Program-made: the position numbers and the translations under genes
Assembly: GCA_016648135.1 (NCBI GenBank)
Contig: JADDOH010001521.1
Coordinates: 389,544-453,543 of the forward strand
DNA length: 64,000 nt
DNA from: Agrypnia vestita
Taxonomy: Eukaryota > Arthropoda > Insecta > Trichoptera > Phryganeidae
Direction: 5' to 3'
In this document: positions 34,166 to 46,400 of the stretch, piece after piece
Layout: each line of letters begins with the position of its first letter
Numbering within the stretch: position 1 is the stretch's first letter
Notes under the pieces: generated by a model
Databases searched by the model: none
Told to the model about the DNA's origin: nothing
What the model saw: the letters and a program-made list of their open reading frames with translations, nothing else

Positions 34166-34169
34166 TTAT

Positions 34170-34735
34170 TTTTTTTTATTTTTTAATAATGTTTTTAAAT
34201 TCATTCATCTTATTTATAATCTTCACGCTTTCTGGCATCTCATCATATATTTTTACACATCTGTACATTAGACAATTCTGTATACCTATATACTTTTTTC
34301 TTATTCCTATTTCGGGTGTTGTAATATGTATGTACCTACATCACTATTTGCAATAATTTTGTTCAAAAAACGTTTTGGCGTTTTGTTATTGAAAATTTTA
34401 TGTATAAATATGAGTACGTTATAAATAAGTTTTTTTTTAATTTCCATAGAATTGAGTGCTTTTCTCATTTCTTCAATTCTGGTGTATTTACTTTTTTTAA
34501 TATGATTCTCATTGCCCTGTTTTGCATCACTTGTAGTTTCTTGGTGTTTCCTTCATTGGCCAGATACAAGACTGTAGCACAATAGTTTATGTGAGGAATT
34601 ATTATAGTTTTGTATATTAACTCTGCACTATTTTTATTCCATTTTTTTCTCAATCTTCCAAGAATTTTTTTTTTTTTGATATTCTTAAGAAATGAAAAAT
34701 GGGCATCGTTACATATATCCAAATGAGATTAATAT
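34170..34735 (-). pseudogene. LINE reverse-transcriptase C-terminal remnant
   Basis: The minus-strand frame 34722-34465 includes GRLRKKWNKNSAELIYKTII, then PHINYCATVLYLANEGNTKK and LQVMQNRAMRII. This is the thumb/C-terminal block of non-LTR reverse transcriptases, a PHxxYCxxxW-like segment followed by LQxxQNRAxRxI. After frameshifts the match continues: EMRKALNSMEIKKKLIYNVL and IFIHKIFNNKTP, then GIRKKYIGIQ and MYRCVKIYDEMPESVKI near 34320-34200. At least two frame changes and the missing 5' half make it inactive. Confidence 0.85.
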
Positions 34736-35554
34736 TAGTGGCTCATACGGTGAATTTTCGTGTGAATATCCCCTCCCACTCCACGCATAAACTCAGATTA
34801 TAATTATCTTTTGAATTCAATAGATATTTTTAATACTAACTATGAAGAGTATCGTCATATGGTCAGGCAGATACTAGAAACTCGTCCCCCTCCGTGATCA
34901 TGAATATTATATACATCACGAGCCCCTTTATGTCTATGTTAAAGTTAAATTGGGAACAATCGGTTAAATGAAATTGTAAAATTGTTTTATCTGTCATTCA
35001 TATCAAATTGACTTATCTATAATTATGTTTTATCTGTGTCATCCTTTAGTTGTGGAAGACATTTAACCATTTTTTCTGTGTTTGTCTTACCAAGCAATTA
35101 TGTCTCCTTGTTGGATGACTGAATAAAATAAAATAAAAATAAAAATAAAACAAAAAATCGTAAAGATATAAGTGAACGAAAATTAAAAACTTCCCCACAC
35201 TGTGCTAAAATTGAATCGCGCAATCCACTGCGTGTGTACAGTACACTCGTGTGTACAGTGTATAAAATATGTAGAATTTATTCAATTTTTATTCGAATAT
35301 AATATATGCATTGATGACTTAAATTAATCTTTAAAGAAGACACATTATTATTGTTAAGCTGCAATTTCAGAACAAAGTTCTCTTAATTATTAACAAATTG
35401 TTTAATCAATAAGAAAAGACTAGCGAATGGCAATCTATCCGGGAATGGTGCATTATATGCAAGTGGATTGCTTTAAAAAATTTAATAATATGTATGTGAA
35501 TCAATAAAAAAGGAACTACATATAAGGTCGAAAAATTTACATTAATTTACTAAG
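34736..35554. other. Intergenic; LINE-type tail at about 35.1 kb
   Basis: ttaccaagcaattatgtctc, then ggatgactgaataaaat and an A-rich (aaaat)n run at 35118-35150 look like the 3' end of a retroposon. Nothing else recognised. Confidence 0.35.
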
Positions 35555-35632
35555 CTGCCGTGGCGAAATTGAATAACGTGCCATTCTCGGATAGAGTGGA
35601 GGTCCTTTGGTTCGAATCTCGATACCAGATTA
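35555..35632 (+). repeat. tRNA-like SINE head, copy 2
   Basis: agctgccgtggcgaaattga, then agagtggaggtcc and tttggttcgaatctcgatac. It shares the gtgg-ag, ggttcga-tc and cgatacc order with 25683-25755. Anticodon arm not formed. Confidence 0.4.
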
Positions 35633-35799
35633 AATATTATTTTTTTAATTTGATTTTTTTGTATGTCTTTTCTAATTGATTAATACATTTATTAAAATAA
35701 TACCTGATATATGTGTTATAAGTAAATATATGTGTTAATTATTGTGTAGAAGTACATAAAATGAGAAAAATCATTGGTCACCATAAACACAAAGACGCA
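35633..35799. other. Spacer
   Basis: Nothing recognised. Confidence 0.3.
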
Positions 35800-35985
35800 T
35801 AAGACACGTGACTGATAGTGAAAGATGGTCTCGTTAGAAGCCTCAACATTCGTCGAGCTTACATGCAAGATGTATGAATGTGGATAAGGTGAGAGTTGTG
35901 GGTCAGGGCAGAAGAATGTGGCGCTCTAACCTCTCTACTTTCCCCCGGGGAAGCGGCATGATGGTAAGTAAGTAAGTAAGCAAGT
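35800..35985 (+). repeat. RTE-like LINE 3' end, copy 2
   Basis: gaagcctcaacattcgtcg, gcttacatgcaagatgtatg, then gcagaagaatgtggcgctc and ggcatgatgg, closing with an (aagt)n tail at 35963-35980. This is the same sequence as the minus-strand piece at 5815-6000. Only the 3' end was inserted. Confidence 0.65.
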
Positions 35986-36985
35986 CACATGATTCCATGG
36001 TAAAAAAGTCATGAAGAAATATGCTTTCATTTATAATTAAACTGGCATCCGTACCCGGGATTCCAGTTTAGTTATAATTTAAGATAATATTTAATTAAAC
36101 AGAATTGTTTTATTTTATACAGCGCGAAATTGGGAATTCACCGTAACGTCGCACGTGCACATCGCACAAATCAAGTAAAAAGTAATACATAATAATAATA
36201 AAAATATAAAAAAAATAATAAAAAATAATAATTAAGCCTATCTCACCCTACGCATGCATTCAAATTTCAAGTCTCTGTCATAGTTTGTGTACACAGATCT
36301 GCACTCTATAGTTGTGTACTTTAGAGTTGAAATGAAATTACCCGTCGAGCCGTCTATGACGTCTATGGCGTCTACAAGTCGACAGCGAGAGATGAGAGAG
36401 AAATAAACGGAGACGTTTTGTCTTGCTCTCGCTTGTTGCTTTGCACTACGTTGAATTTCGAATCGTCCACCGTCCACGGCGTCCGCCGTCCACCGTCTAC
36501 GAATTCAACCAGTCCATGCGATAAACGTAAACCGTCGACGCGTCGACGCAACGTCAACGGTTGATTTCAACTAGTCCGTCCATTCAACGCCCATCCCTAG
36601 TATACCTATATGGTGACCTTGCAATTGCATAGGCTCTAAATAATCGTGGTGTATTCAAATTGATACAGGACGGCTGAAAATAAAAAAAAAAAAAAAAATA
36701 TCTTAATCTTAATCAGGGTCACAAAGAGCAAAGTTTTAAGCGGATGGCATTCAATAAAATAAATAAAATATCAATTCTGGGGGAATAGAAGTCTAGAAAG
36801 AGAGGGTTAGAGCGTCCATATTTTACACAGGGTACCAAAGGGTAACTATGCAAATTAAGAATGAATGAAATTTAGATCGGTGTCCGGAGTGGCCAGGTGG
36901 AGGTGGGAGACCTGCTCAATACGATTTCATTTACTTGAAGTGAGCGCAGTCAGTGCGCAGAAGCATAAGTTATACGTTAACATAT
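35986..36985. other. Intergenic with a CGTC-rich block
   Basis: 36340-36590 is dense in CGTC/GTCGAC strings (ccgtccacggcgtccgccg, gtcgacgcgtcgacgc). Open frames here follow from the repeat composition. 36660-36985 has nothing recognised. Confidence 0.4.
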
Positions 36986-37868
36986 TGTAACGAGATGCTA
37001 AAAATAATTTACGCGCTATGTCACTTGTCACAAAACTGTCGAAGAATCGAGAACGGCCTAGGGTAATCTACGGCCTTCGGGAGGCGTCTGTCACGTTCGA
37101 GAAATACCTTAAAAAGCCTAGAAGCTACGAGAATCTTCTCCTAAACACCAGAATATTAACTCTGCACTATTTTTATATTTACAGCTGGCTGTAATTGTGC
37201 TGCGGCGCGAATTGTTGTTGTCACTTTGACAGTTGAAATCGGCAGCGAAGGACGCGCATGTGCGCAGTACGGCGCCCGATGTGGCCAGTCGTGATCAAAT
37301 CTAAGTGATGAATAAGCAAATAATCGAAGTACTTAACTAAGGTTTCTGCTCTTGATTTTACAGTATGTACTCTTTTCAAAATAAATATTAGATGTCGATC
37401 TAAGGGGATGAACTATTTAAAAAGGTTACCTACTTCAGAACTGGTATTTTTATATATCTAGCGAGTATGTGGTGGCCGAGAGGCTTGTTATATATTATCC
37501 AAATATATTTGTAATATCTGTATGTATCAAGCAATCAAATGTATATTTTTGTCCAATGAACGCCGATTTATCGGCAGTGAAATGAAATTAAATGAAGTAG
37601 TGAAAGAAATAGGCGATTGATGCGTGAGAATCATATGGAATGTTCCAGCGATAATAAAGTGTTTGTTTACAAGTGATATATTGCGAAATAGTGTAATTTA
37701 AAGAATAGCGTCAAGTTTAATATTGAGTGATTCAAGTTAAAGTTATTAATAATGTAAAGTGACTTTATGCACTGAATAGTTAATTAATTGTTAATTAATA
37801 AATCGCTAATTTATTTTCAGCGTTTTCATTCATTTCTCCCTAGCCACGACACGCGACAATATATTTTC
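36986..37868. repeat. Solo LTR candidate (883 bp)
   Basis: Begins TGTAACG and ends GCGACA, so TG...CA with TGT/ACA edges, and is flanked by atat at 36982-36985 and 37869-37872. A 4-bp duplication fits gypsy-type elements. An AATAAA lies at 37653-37658. The 3' part (ttaaagaatagcg, aataaatcgctaattt, agccacgacacg) recurs at 45850-45980. The AT-rich target makes a chance match possible, and no internal retroelement genes are present. Confidence 0.5.
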
Positions 37869-38027
37869 GATTAAAGTGAAATTAAATAATTATTTCACAC
37901 AATGTATATAATATACTAAATATGAATAATCAAAAAACGTAATTCTCGCTGCCTGATGGCGCAAGTAATGGTGAAGTTTATAAAATAACGAAGTTTAAAA
38001 AAAAGCAAACAAAAAAGGCATAAAGGT
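37869..38027. other. Spacer
   Basis: Nothing recognised. Confidence 0.3.
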
Positions 38028-38222
38028 GCTGATACACATGCTTATTTAGTGGCACGTGAGCTTGCGCAGTATCGACCTTCTTTAGGCCTTGCTTATTAGC
38101 GGCATGTGTGTACGCACATAGCAGCTAATGAGCACGCCACTAGCCATACAACCGTCGGTTGATTTATGAGCATGCCTCTAAGTGGCATGCCACTAATAAG
38201 CATGTGTATCTAAGGCTTAATT
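38028..38222. mobile_element. Inverted-repeat MITE
   Basis: Left gatacacatgcttatttagt plus ggca and right tgccactaataagcatgtgt plus atc are inverted copies. Inside, several tagtggca/gcatg strings repeat. Length about 195 bp. Confidence 0.6.
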
Positions 38223-38254
38223 CTCTAAAGTTGGTTACGTTACAAAGACGCTAC

Positions 38255-38682
38255 ACAACACAGATTCAATTTAAAAATTGATCTTTTAAACATTTTAATG
38301 TATTGGGTTAGGTTACGTTTGGTTTTTTACGAATATTTTTTACGAAATGTTTGCTTTAGCCCAACTAAAGCACACACATTTTTTAAAATAAATGATTTTG
38401 ATTTTCAATCATTTACAGCTTTTTTCAACGTTAAGAACACAGATTCAATTTAAAAAAATTATCGCTTAAACATTTTAATGTGTTAGGTTAGGTTTGGTAG
38501 ATAAGGTTAAAAATATAAGGTAACGAAATATTTTTTACGAAATGTTTGCCTTAGCCCACTAAAATACATACACTTTTAAAATAAATGATTTTGATTTCCA
38601 ATAAATTACAGCTTATTTTTAACGTTGAGAGTACAGATTTAATTTAAACAATTAATCGTTTAAACATTTTAATGTGTAAGTT
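38255..38682. repeat. Tandem repeat, 179-194 bp x about 2.3
   Basis: Units start with cagattcaattt at 38261, 38440 and 38634. Each has acattttaatgt, ttaggttaggt, tttttacgaaatgtttgc and aaataaatgattttgatt. The third unit is cut at about 38682. Confidence 0.8.
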
Positions 38683-40380
38683 GTTTTCGTACCACCATAC
38701 TCAAACCGCTGCCATTTCTGGTTCGCTTGCGGTAGAACAATCTGGCGCTATTTAAATCGTAGCCTCGGTGTACGCTTCCATAAGTACGATGATACACAAC
38801 CGTCTCACTAAAACAACTCTTACAATCCCAGTCTCGAGAGGTGATATTCGTATAAAGACGTTCAGGCAGGTACGCCCTTGCGCATCTGGCGCTCGGGAAT
38901 GTCATCGCACATCACGGGCCATTAAGTCCGCGATGTCAGGAAGAAAGTAATTTGGTCTGGAGGAATGTTAATTGCGGGCGCCGAGTAAAAATATCGCGTT
39001 TTTAACAATGAACAATTGTTATTTTTGACCGTTTACTTTTTACTTTTCGCCTATAACTTTTTTAGTAATAGTGCAGCAAATTTATACAAGAATAAACTAG
39101 GAGTGTATAAATTTGTTTGAAAAATGTGTTACCTTTTTTTAAACAATTTTCCGTATTTTCAGTTACATTTATCTTTTAAAAATTAAATGTTGAGAATGTC
39201 GTACGTTTTTTGTGAAACCGGTGAGTTATGTTATTAACATTATTACATAGGAAGAAATTACACGTGATATCCTATCACTACCACTACTATTTTTATATTT
39301 TGCCTTTCAAGTTACATTAATTTGATACAAATCTCTATTTTGTTTTTAGTTAGAGGTGGTGAAAGTATTTAGACCAGGTTGAATCAGAATGGATAGTCCA
39401 CTTTAATTCCATGTTTGAAATACTTAAAATGAATATAAAGAGATTAAATCCTTCCCACAACCTTTTTAGCGATTTATTAATTAATAATTAATTAAACTGT
39501 TCAATGTCACTTAACACTATTAAAATTATCGCTATTTTAAATTACACTTTTTCACAATATATCACTCGTTTATAAGCACTCTATTATCGCTGGCTTATAC
39601 GTATTTTACATTCACTAGAACATTTCACCCAATTCTCGCTCGTGTTAATCGCTCCGGTTTATTTCGCCACTTAGGTAAGTACTTCGCTCGATTTGCACCC
39701 AGGTCTCGCGGCTCGCAGTGATTTCGCACGGTAACAGACTGTTAATTCTACTATTACTACAACTACCGCGCCGCGGCCGGCGCCGTATTCATACCCGAAA
39801 ATGTTTATTTTTTCCAACTTTTTACAAGGTTCTCATTGCTTCTTGGTTGAACCAGGCATTTCTAGACGTTAATAGACGTTTCTCAAAGGTTGATTTTTCG
39901 ATAGTGTTGTTCCAAATGACATTACCAGGGGTTCGATCTCATTACAATATAAGGCTCATGATAGTCCCTTCGAAATAAATTATGTTTAAAAAACTTTCAC
40001 ACAAAGCAAACGCATTGTATTGAGAGATAGCTGTGCGGCCTATTGATGGCCGCTACGCGGCCATTGCTATTTCCTTACTGCTTTACAGTGTAGTCGGCTA
40101 TGGTGACCGCTTCGCGGCTGGTAGTGACCGCTGCGCGGCCATAGGCATCTACAATCGGTTGTCGCCAATGGTATATCTCAAAATAAAACAATCACAAATG
40201 GATATTCTAGCACCAAATTTAATGAAAAATCTGCCAAAAGTGGAAAATTACACAAAGTCGATATAGTCATTTTGCATTTTTGATTTTTGTGGTCAACTTT
40301 CCTATTCTGACATATTTGTTTTTTATCCCGTGTCCTCAAATTATTAATGCTTTAGAAAATATAAAATAAAAATATGGAAG
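38683..40380. other. Intergenic; GC-richer blocks and three GC hairpins
   Basis: 38690-38960 is GC-richer with frames on both strands but no domain. 39480-39720 resembles 8680-8860. Three GC hairpins, GGCCGCTACGCGGCC (40048), GACCGCTTCGCGGCT (40105) and GACCGCTGCGCGGCC (40126), cluster within 93 bp. No gene. Confidence 0.4.
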
Positions 40381-40690
40381 ATAAGGATAAACGATGTCCG
40401 AAAAACGACACTCGGAATACCACGTTCTAACTTGAAAGACATGGATATGACAGTTAACCAATATAACAAAAACAATTTATGTACTGCACGCGTTTCAACA
40501 ATATAATTGTTTTTCACAATATAACGCGATTTGTTTTGTGAGATGTGTCTGAAACTAGATTTAAACTGGAATATAACATTTTTCAAACTAAAAGTAGCTT
40601 TTTAAAGCGATAAACTGTGTAAAGAGAGAACGTAAATATTTCCACCGTGTTTGCGTATGCCGCGCGTGCACAATTGCTCAATGACATCAA
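40381..40690. repeat. Dispersed repeat R, copy 1
   Basis: Matches 61225-61450 through ttctaacttgaaagacatg, cagttaaccaatata, ttttcaaactaaaagtagc and gagaacgtaaatattt. The class is unknown and no ends can be defined. Confidence 0.55.
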
Positions 40691-41067
40691 GATTGATCAG
40701 TACCAAAAAGAATACGTATGTGGAAAGATTCCACATTCATCAATTCCATCGTAATAATACTTTTTGTAACTTTAATTACATTAATAAGAAAATTTTGATT
40801 CAATCACTAATTTTACTTTTAAACACTCAACTTGTTACAAGATCAAAGGTTTTTTCTTTAGGAGGATACTAAGTATACTTATAAGTATCCTCCCAAAGAA
40901 TTGAAACATATTGAGTGTTTAAAATTAGTAGTTGAATAAAAGTTAATTGTTTTAATTATAATCATATGAAATATTACCACAAAGTGATTTTGCGTTTATT
41001 AAAGAAGAAAAGTTTAACTTGTATTGTTATTGAAAACCGCCATCCATAGTTGAATTTCATAAAGATG
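40691..41067. other. Inverted repeat and spacer
   Basis: 40805-40935 holds an imperfect inverted repeat (acactcaacttgttac / aacatattgagtgt) around aggaggatac / gtatcctcc. 40970-41040 resembles 56510-56580. Confidence 0.5.
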
Positions 41068-41449
41068 TGTGGTGTCATATCATTGTGATTAGATAAAATG
41101 GCTTAAGTGGGAAAAAAATTATAACCTAAACCATTTTTACTGTATGTGGTGTCATATCACTGTGATTAGATAAATGGCTTAAGCGGGAAAAAAAATTATA
41201 ACCTAAACCTTTTTACCATGTGTGGTGTCATATCACTATGATTAGATAAAATGGCTTAAGTGGGAAAAAAAAATTATAACCTAAACCTTTTTTTCCATGT
41301 GTGGTGTCGTATCACTGTGATTAGATAAAATGGCTTAAGTGGGGAAAAAAATTTATAACCTAAACCATTTTTACCATGTGTGGTGTCATATCACTGTGAT
41401 TAGATAAAATGGCTTAAGTGGAGAAAAAATTATAACCTAAGCCATTTTT
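41068..41449. repeat. 77-bp tandem repeat, five units
   Basis: Units start with tgtggtgtcat at 41068, 41145, 41221, 41300 and 41379 (spacing 76-79 bp). Each has a (near-)palindrome ATCACTGTGAT, then tagataaaatggcttaag, a poly-A stretch and ttataacctaa. AGATAA fits the GATA-factor consensus and TTAAGTGG fits the NK2 homeodomain consensus; the second motif has one change in unit 2. The block ends 400 bp beyond the stop codon of the protease gene. Confidence 0.85.
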
Positions 41450-41775
41450 ACACCCTTTCTTTAAACTCGTAACGTCTGCAGTTTGTCTGCCGGAAAAACT
41501 TTGGATCGATGTTTAACCCTTTTCCCGTGATCCAATCGAGCTGAAACTTTGCAAGCAGTATTTTGGCGACGATAAAAATGATCAAACAAACTTTTGTTTA
41601 AAAAAAGTTAATAATTATAGTATAATTTTGGATTTTTCGAAATTTTAATGTTTTTTCAAATTGGAATCAATACAAATGAGTAATGACCCCGGCGCGTGCA
41701 GTAGGCACGAAACCTGATTCAATGAGAAAGGGAGTATAATAAAAACTTGTTTTTTAAGGATTAGTTTTTATTGTT
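41450..41775 (-). mobile_element. Inverted-repeat family Q, copy 1
   Basis: Has ccctttctttaaactcgta, then cgtgatccaatcgagctgaa, agtataattttggat and the closing gaaagggagtataataaaaa. Other copies are listed from 44209 to 59961. The right edge overlaps the 3' untranslated end of the protease gene. Confidence 0.75.
41767..41772 (-). promoter_or_regulatory. Poly(A) signal AATAAA of the protease gene
   Basis: First AATAAA on the minus strand after the stop codon, about 80 bases downstream. It falls in the outer edge of Q copy 1, so a mobile element seems to have supplied or replaced the signal. Confidence 0.6.
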
Positions 41776-41850
41776 TTTTTAAATTAAATGTTTTGCAACA
41801 TTATCTCCGTGTGACAGGTAAACACAGTGTGGGTAACAGTTCGATCAATT

Positions 41851-42006
41851 TTATTTGAAGAATGAATTGATCCATTTGAGGTAGTACTGCGGTCTGACAA
41901 AACCTGTGGCATGCGCAGGTAAACAATAATTGTTGACAAAACTGAACACGCCTACGAGAATTGGTTCATCTTTTTCGTAACAAGTCAAAGGACCACCGCT
42001 GTCACC
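41851..42006 (-). CDS. Protease exon 7 (catalytic Ser, stop)
   Basis: Codes G217 to K267 and TAA. It starts with GDSGGPL and ends YYLKWINSFFK, the C-terminal helix of the family. Acceptor TTTGCAG|GGTGAC. Confidence 0.92.
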   Translation of the reverse strand, partial: GDSGGPLTCYEKDEPILVGVFSFVNNYCLPAHATGFVRPQYYLKWINSFFK

Positions 42007-43448
42007 CTGCAAACAGATGAAATAACTTTTAACATAATTTTTTTTTAATTTTACGCATTATAATGTCTTGACAATTTCATTTAAAATCCATTATTCATGA
42101 CGATCCCTTTTCTTGACAAAAATGTGAACCCCTAGCATACATAATTTCAATTCCCTATTTATGAAAAATCTCTTGAAATAACCTAAAATCGAAATGAAAT
42201 TGAATAAGGATTAGGTACTAATTTATAATGTATTGAATTTGAGATTTTATAGGAAACATAGCCCATTAGTTTATAGAAAACATAATTATTTGTAAAACAT
42301 TAATAACCTCGTAGGACAATACTCCTGCCTTGATTATGAGTCGAAAATGTTTCAGCTATCATGACCTAATATCAATAGTTCTGGAGATATGCGACATCAA
42401 AGTTTGCATTTTTTTTCAATATTACTGTCTTATTTTTTGTAAAACGTTGGAATAACTTCTCAAATGGAAAGGGGTCTACCTATGTTTAAAAAATAAGACG
42501 ACTCGGCTAAATTTTGTGTCGCCGGTGCTGATAATTATTTTAAAAAAATAAAAATGTTTGCGTAAAAATCTAAATATAATAATTTCCGCCTGTCAATGTT
42601 TCTGACTTACTATGTTTTATCATTGTAATCTACTGTTCTTTTCTTTGTATTTTTATATTCACGCTATTGCATGGTTCAATGTCTTCTACTAATGACCTGT
42701 ATTTATACATGTATCTTTACTATACTTATTTTATTGTTCTTACTTATCTATATTTATTGCCTTTGTTATATTATTGTGTACATTTTTCTAAATAAATACT
42801 CTCGGACAGTGAAGGGTTTGGGCCGCCGACTCTCCAGGTCGCAGGAGTGCGTGTTGCCATGCCTGAGGATTGGCGAGGAGGCTGCGTTTAGCATTAAAAT
42901 AATGCCAACTGGGCGGCGAACGTGCTGGGCCGATATGAACGTTCTGCGCATAACACGGCCCAGGGTGTGATGCCCCCTTCACTGTTCGTCTGTCCGTCCG
43001 TAACTTCAGCAATGAGACGCTTGTAATCTACTCAGCTCCACTCCCCGTTTCGCGTGAGTAGAATGCGTAAGCGACAGTGAATTGGCGCGCTCAGTCAACT
43101 TCAGGATATCATGGATTGTAAAATTTATATCCGATCGGAATAAAAAAGTTTAAACGTTAGCTCAATGCGTCTGAGCGAATGATTCGAGTAGGTACATAGT
43201 ACAAAATCGAAGCAGCCGAGGCTAAACGCTCCGCTAGTACTAAATTGTTAAACCAAAATCTTGGTACTCACGTGGCAAGCAGTTTGAGAAGCGTTCTCGT
43301 AACCTTCCGCACAAATCGAAGAGTTTATGACCCAATTATGCCACAGTACAGCGCATTTGGAATTCGAAATGACTTTCATTGGAGCAAACCTCAACAATAT
43401 GGGTTTTTTTTCACCTGAAAGTAAAAATATTTTAATTATATATATATC

Positions 43449-43482
<34 letters not shown>

Positions 43483-46400
43483 ATATGTATTTATATATAA
43501 CAGAATTCTATATCAGATATTTAAGTTTAATTTGTTAGTATACTCGTACAATTGTATCCTGACGAAAGGGCCATGGGCTCTGAAACATTGTTGATATTTT
43601 TTTATAAAAAACAAATTTATTTTATATTAATTATTGTATTATATTTTCAATAAAAATAATAATAATGTTTTCCTATTATTGAATAATATATTAAATGTAT
43701 TTAAGTAATCTGGAAATTCACAGCCCCTTATTATGTTGGTAGATTATTAGTGTCAAGAAAATAAAAAACAGTGTGGATACGTGTCAGCATGGAAGGAGTA
43801 AAGAACATTCCATTTTTTTAAATTGTATTTGCGTCATCCATCGTTCTTCTCTATAAATATAATAAAAGGCTCCCTTACTCTCCGTTCTTCCCCAACCACT
43901 CGCGATGCACCGTTCCCCAGTATAGTCCGGAGCATCTACTTTAGGAAGTCGAATCGGCCGAATCGTAGCTGAAAATTCAATAAAATACTACGTCAATAAT
44001 AACAAAATAATACAATAAAAAAACGCCTCACAGTAGTCGCTATAATGTGTAAGTAAGAGTTTTTAATAAAATCTAATTTTTTCACTACTAGTTTCGAGAG
44101 AATCAGAAACCTCATCGACACTTGAAGTATCACAGTGATTACTTTTTAAATAAATTATTTAAAAATGATTGTGTTCAAATTTAAATAATAAAGTTCAAAT
44201 ATAAAAAAAGTAACCCATAAAAACCAAATTTTTACAATACTCCATTTCTCATTTTCAGGTTTCGTGTCTACCATAATAATCTCCATACAATTTGTATGAA
44301 AAAACCATTAAAAATTTGAAAAATCCAAAATTATACTATATTTTTTTTTAACGCAAATTTGATAGATCTTCTTGATCGTCGCAGTCTGCTTGCAAAGTTT
44401 CAGCAAGTCAAGCAAGCAGACGCCACGAGTTAAAAGAAAGGAAGTAATAATACTTACAAGTTTTAAAAAATATATTATTGATTTACCTGATAATTCCACA
44501 GGTTTAATTAGGTCAATCATGAAAAGATCATTGTTGAGGTTGTCTGGGTTGTAATCCGGATGTACGTAGAATTTTGTCGTATTCCGTCTCGTTTCCGGTG
44601 ATGTTCTGTTTACTTCTCCGAGAAGAACGTCAATCCATATCACGCTTATAAAAAATGTGTAACAGAAACGAATCCATTCATTGTGATAAAATAATTACAC
44701 CAGAAAAGAAAAATCGCTTTTCAAATACAACTTACAGTTTTATTTTATTCTAAAACAAAATATATTCATACACAGGGTTTTCGGCAAGAGCTTTTAAATT
44801 TTCGCCATCCCTGGCGGTTTTTTATGTTTTTTTAAATTTATTTTTTTATGTTGACAACTTACATAATATCGTCGCTCTAATCCTTTATGACGTTTTAGTA
44901 CATCTGAGATAAACGAATGAAACTGTTTTAAAAAATAATTGCACAGACTAGATTTATAAAAAAATATTTTAAATAATTAGTAGGCAGACTTTCCAGATGA
45001 ACGGCAATGTTTTTTAGTACCTATATCTCCATTATTTACATGAAAAATTGACAAATTGATTCGTTCATCTTAGAATGTACCAAACGGCACATTGGCTTTA
45101 TTATATATACAGTGACGATATATAAGTAAACAGTATGCCATAACAAAATAGAGTACTTCACAGCTATTGTCAAATACTTACTCTATCGCACAGTGAGCAG
45201 CCGAAATTACCCACTGCGGGTGAACAAGGGATCCACCACACCAATAAAATAAGTTATTGTTTTTCTTAATATGCAGGTACACTTGGTGAGGAAACTGTCC
45301 TTTCTTGGCTAGCTGGCCTCCGATGATGCGACCTGTAGCGAAACAAATTAATTAATTATTTGTATTTGAACGTATTCAATTTACGAAATCTGTATTTGAA
45401 AGATGACAGTTGAATACTTCACCTGTCAATAAGACATTCTGTTCATTCAAAGTCTCTTGGAACTTAAATAAAAATAATATTTAACTCATATTTAACTGTA
45501 ATTTCTTATCCTTGGATATTATTATAGAGAAGTCGCAGTAAAATCCGCCGACGTAACTAGTACATATTGCACACTGGCGACCTCTATTGTAGAAGAAGAG
45601 AACACTCCACAACAAAGTGCATACAATTTACGCCCTAGAAAGCAGCACCTTTAATCAGTCCGACCTCCACATCCGCGGGTAAAGGTCGTCCTCCTGATGA
45701 CGTTGGATAAGTATCCAACGAAACGTTGAGATTCGCTTCTCGGTAATACATACGGTGCGTATAAAATATCCGAAATTACAGTTAAATATATCTACCGACC
45801 GTAATAACAACCTTTAATATTTAACTCACATAGATGTAATAGTGTGATTTAAAGAATATCGTTAAGTTCAATTCGTGTTAAGTGACGTTTTTCATTTAAT
45901 AATTAGTTATTCATAAATCGCTAATTAATTTCCCGTGTTTTCATCGTCGACTTTAGCCACGTCTCGTGTCGATATTTTAATATTTTAAAAATCATATTTT
46001 CATTGCATCCCTTTTGAGGTAAAACTCACTAAGTGATATAGGAGTAGTTTTGAGATAATAGGGTTTAAACATACAAAATACTATGTTATTCAAATTATTG
46101 AGATTGCTGAAATTATGAGTTTTACCACTATATAACTATGACTAGACACGGTATATTCACTTACTGAATTTTATCTGGAATAGAGATGGAAAAAATATGA
46201 ATGTTTGTATTCGTAACTCATTTCGGCCAATATTGTAGTTAGTGAGTTTTACGTTAGTTTTTTAGGGACGATTTGGTGTTCATTTTAGATCTTTTGAAAT
46301 TAATTTTGTGTTTTTTGGATTATGAAACGCTTTTTTTGCTTTGATAATTAAAAAAATAATAATTTGAATTTGGGGTGCGTCTTATGGTCCGATGCGTCTT

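Noticed and set aside
44308..44643. 111-codon frame taken as one protease exon from its first ATG to its stop
   Set aside because: The frame runs through the donor at 44486 into intron and Q-element sequence; its first ATG is internal. Only 44487-44644 is coding.
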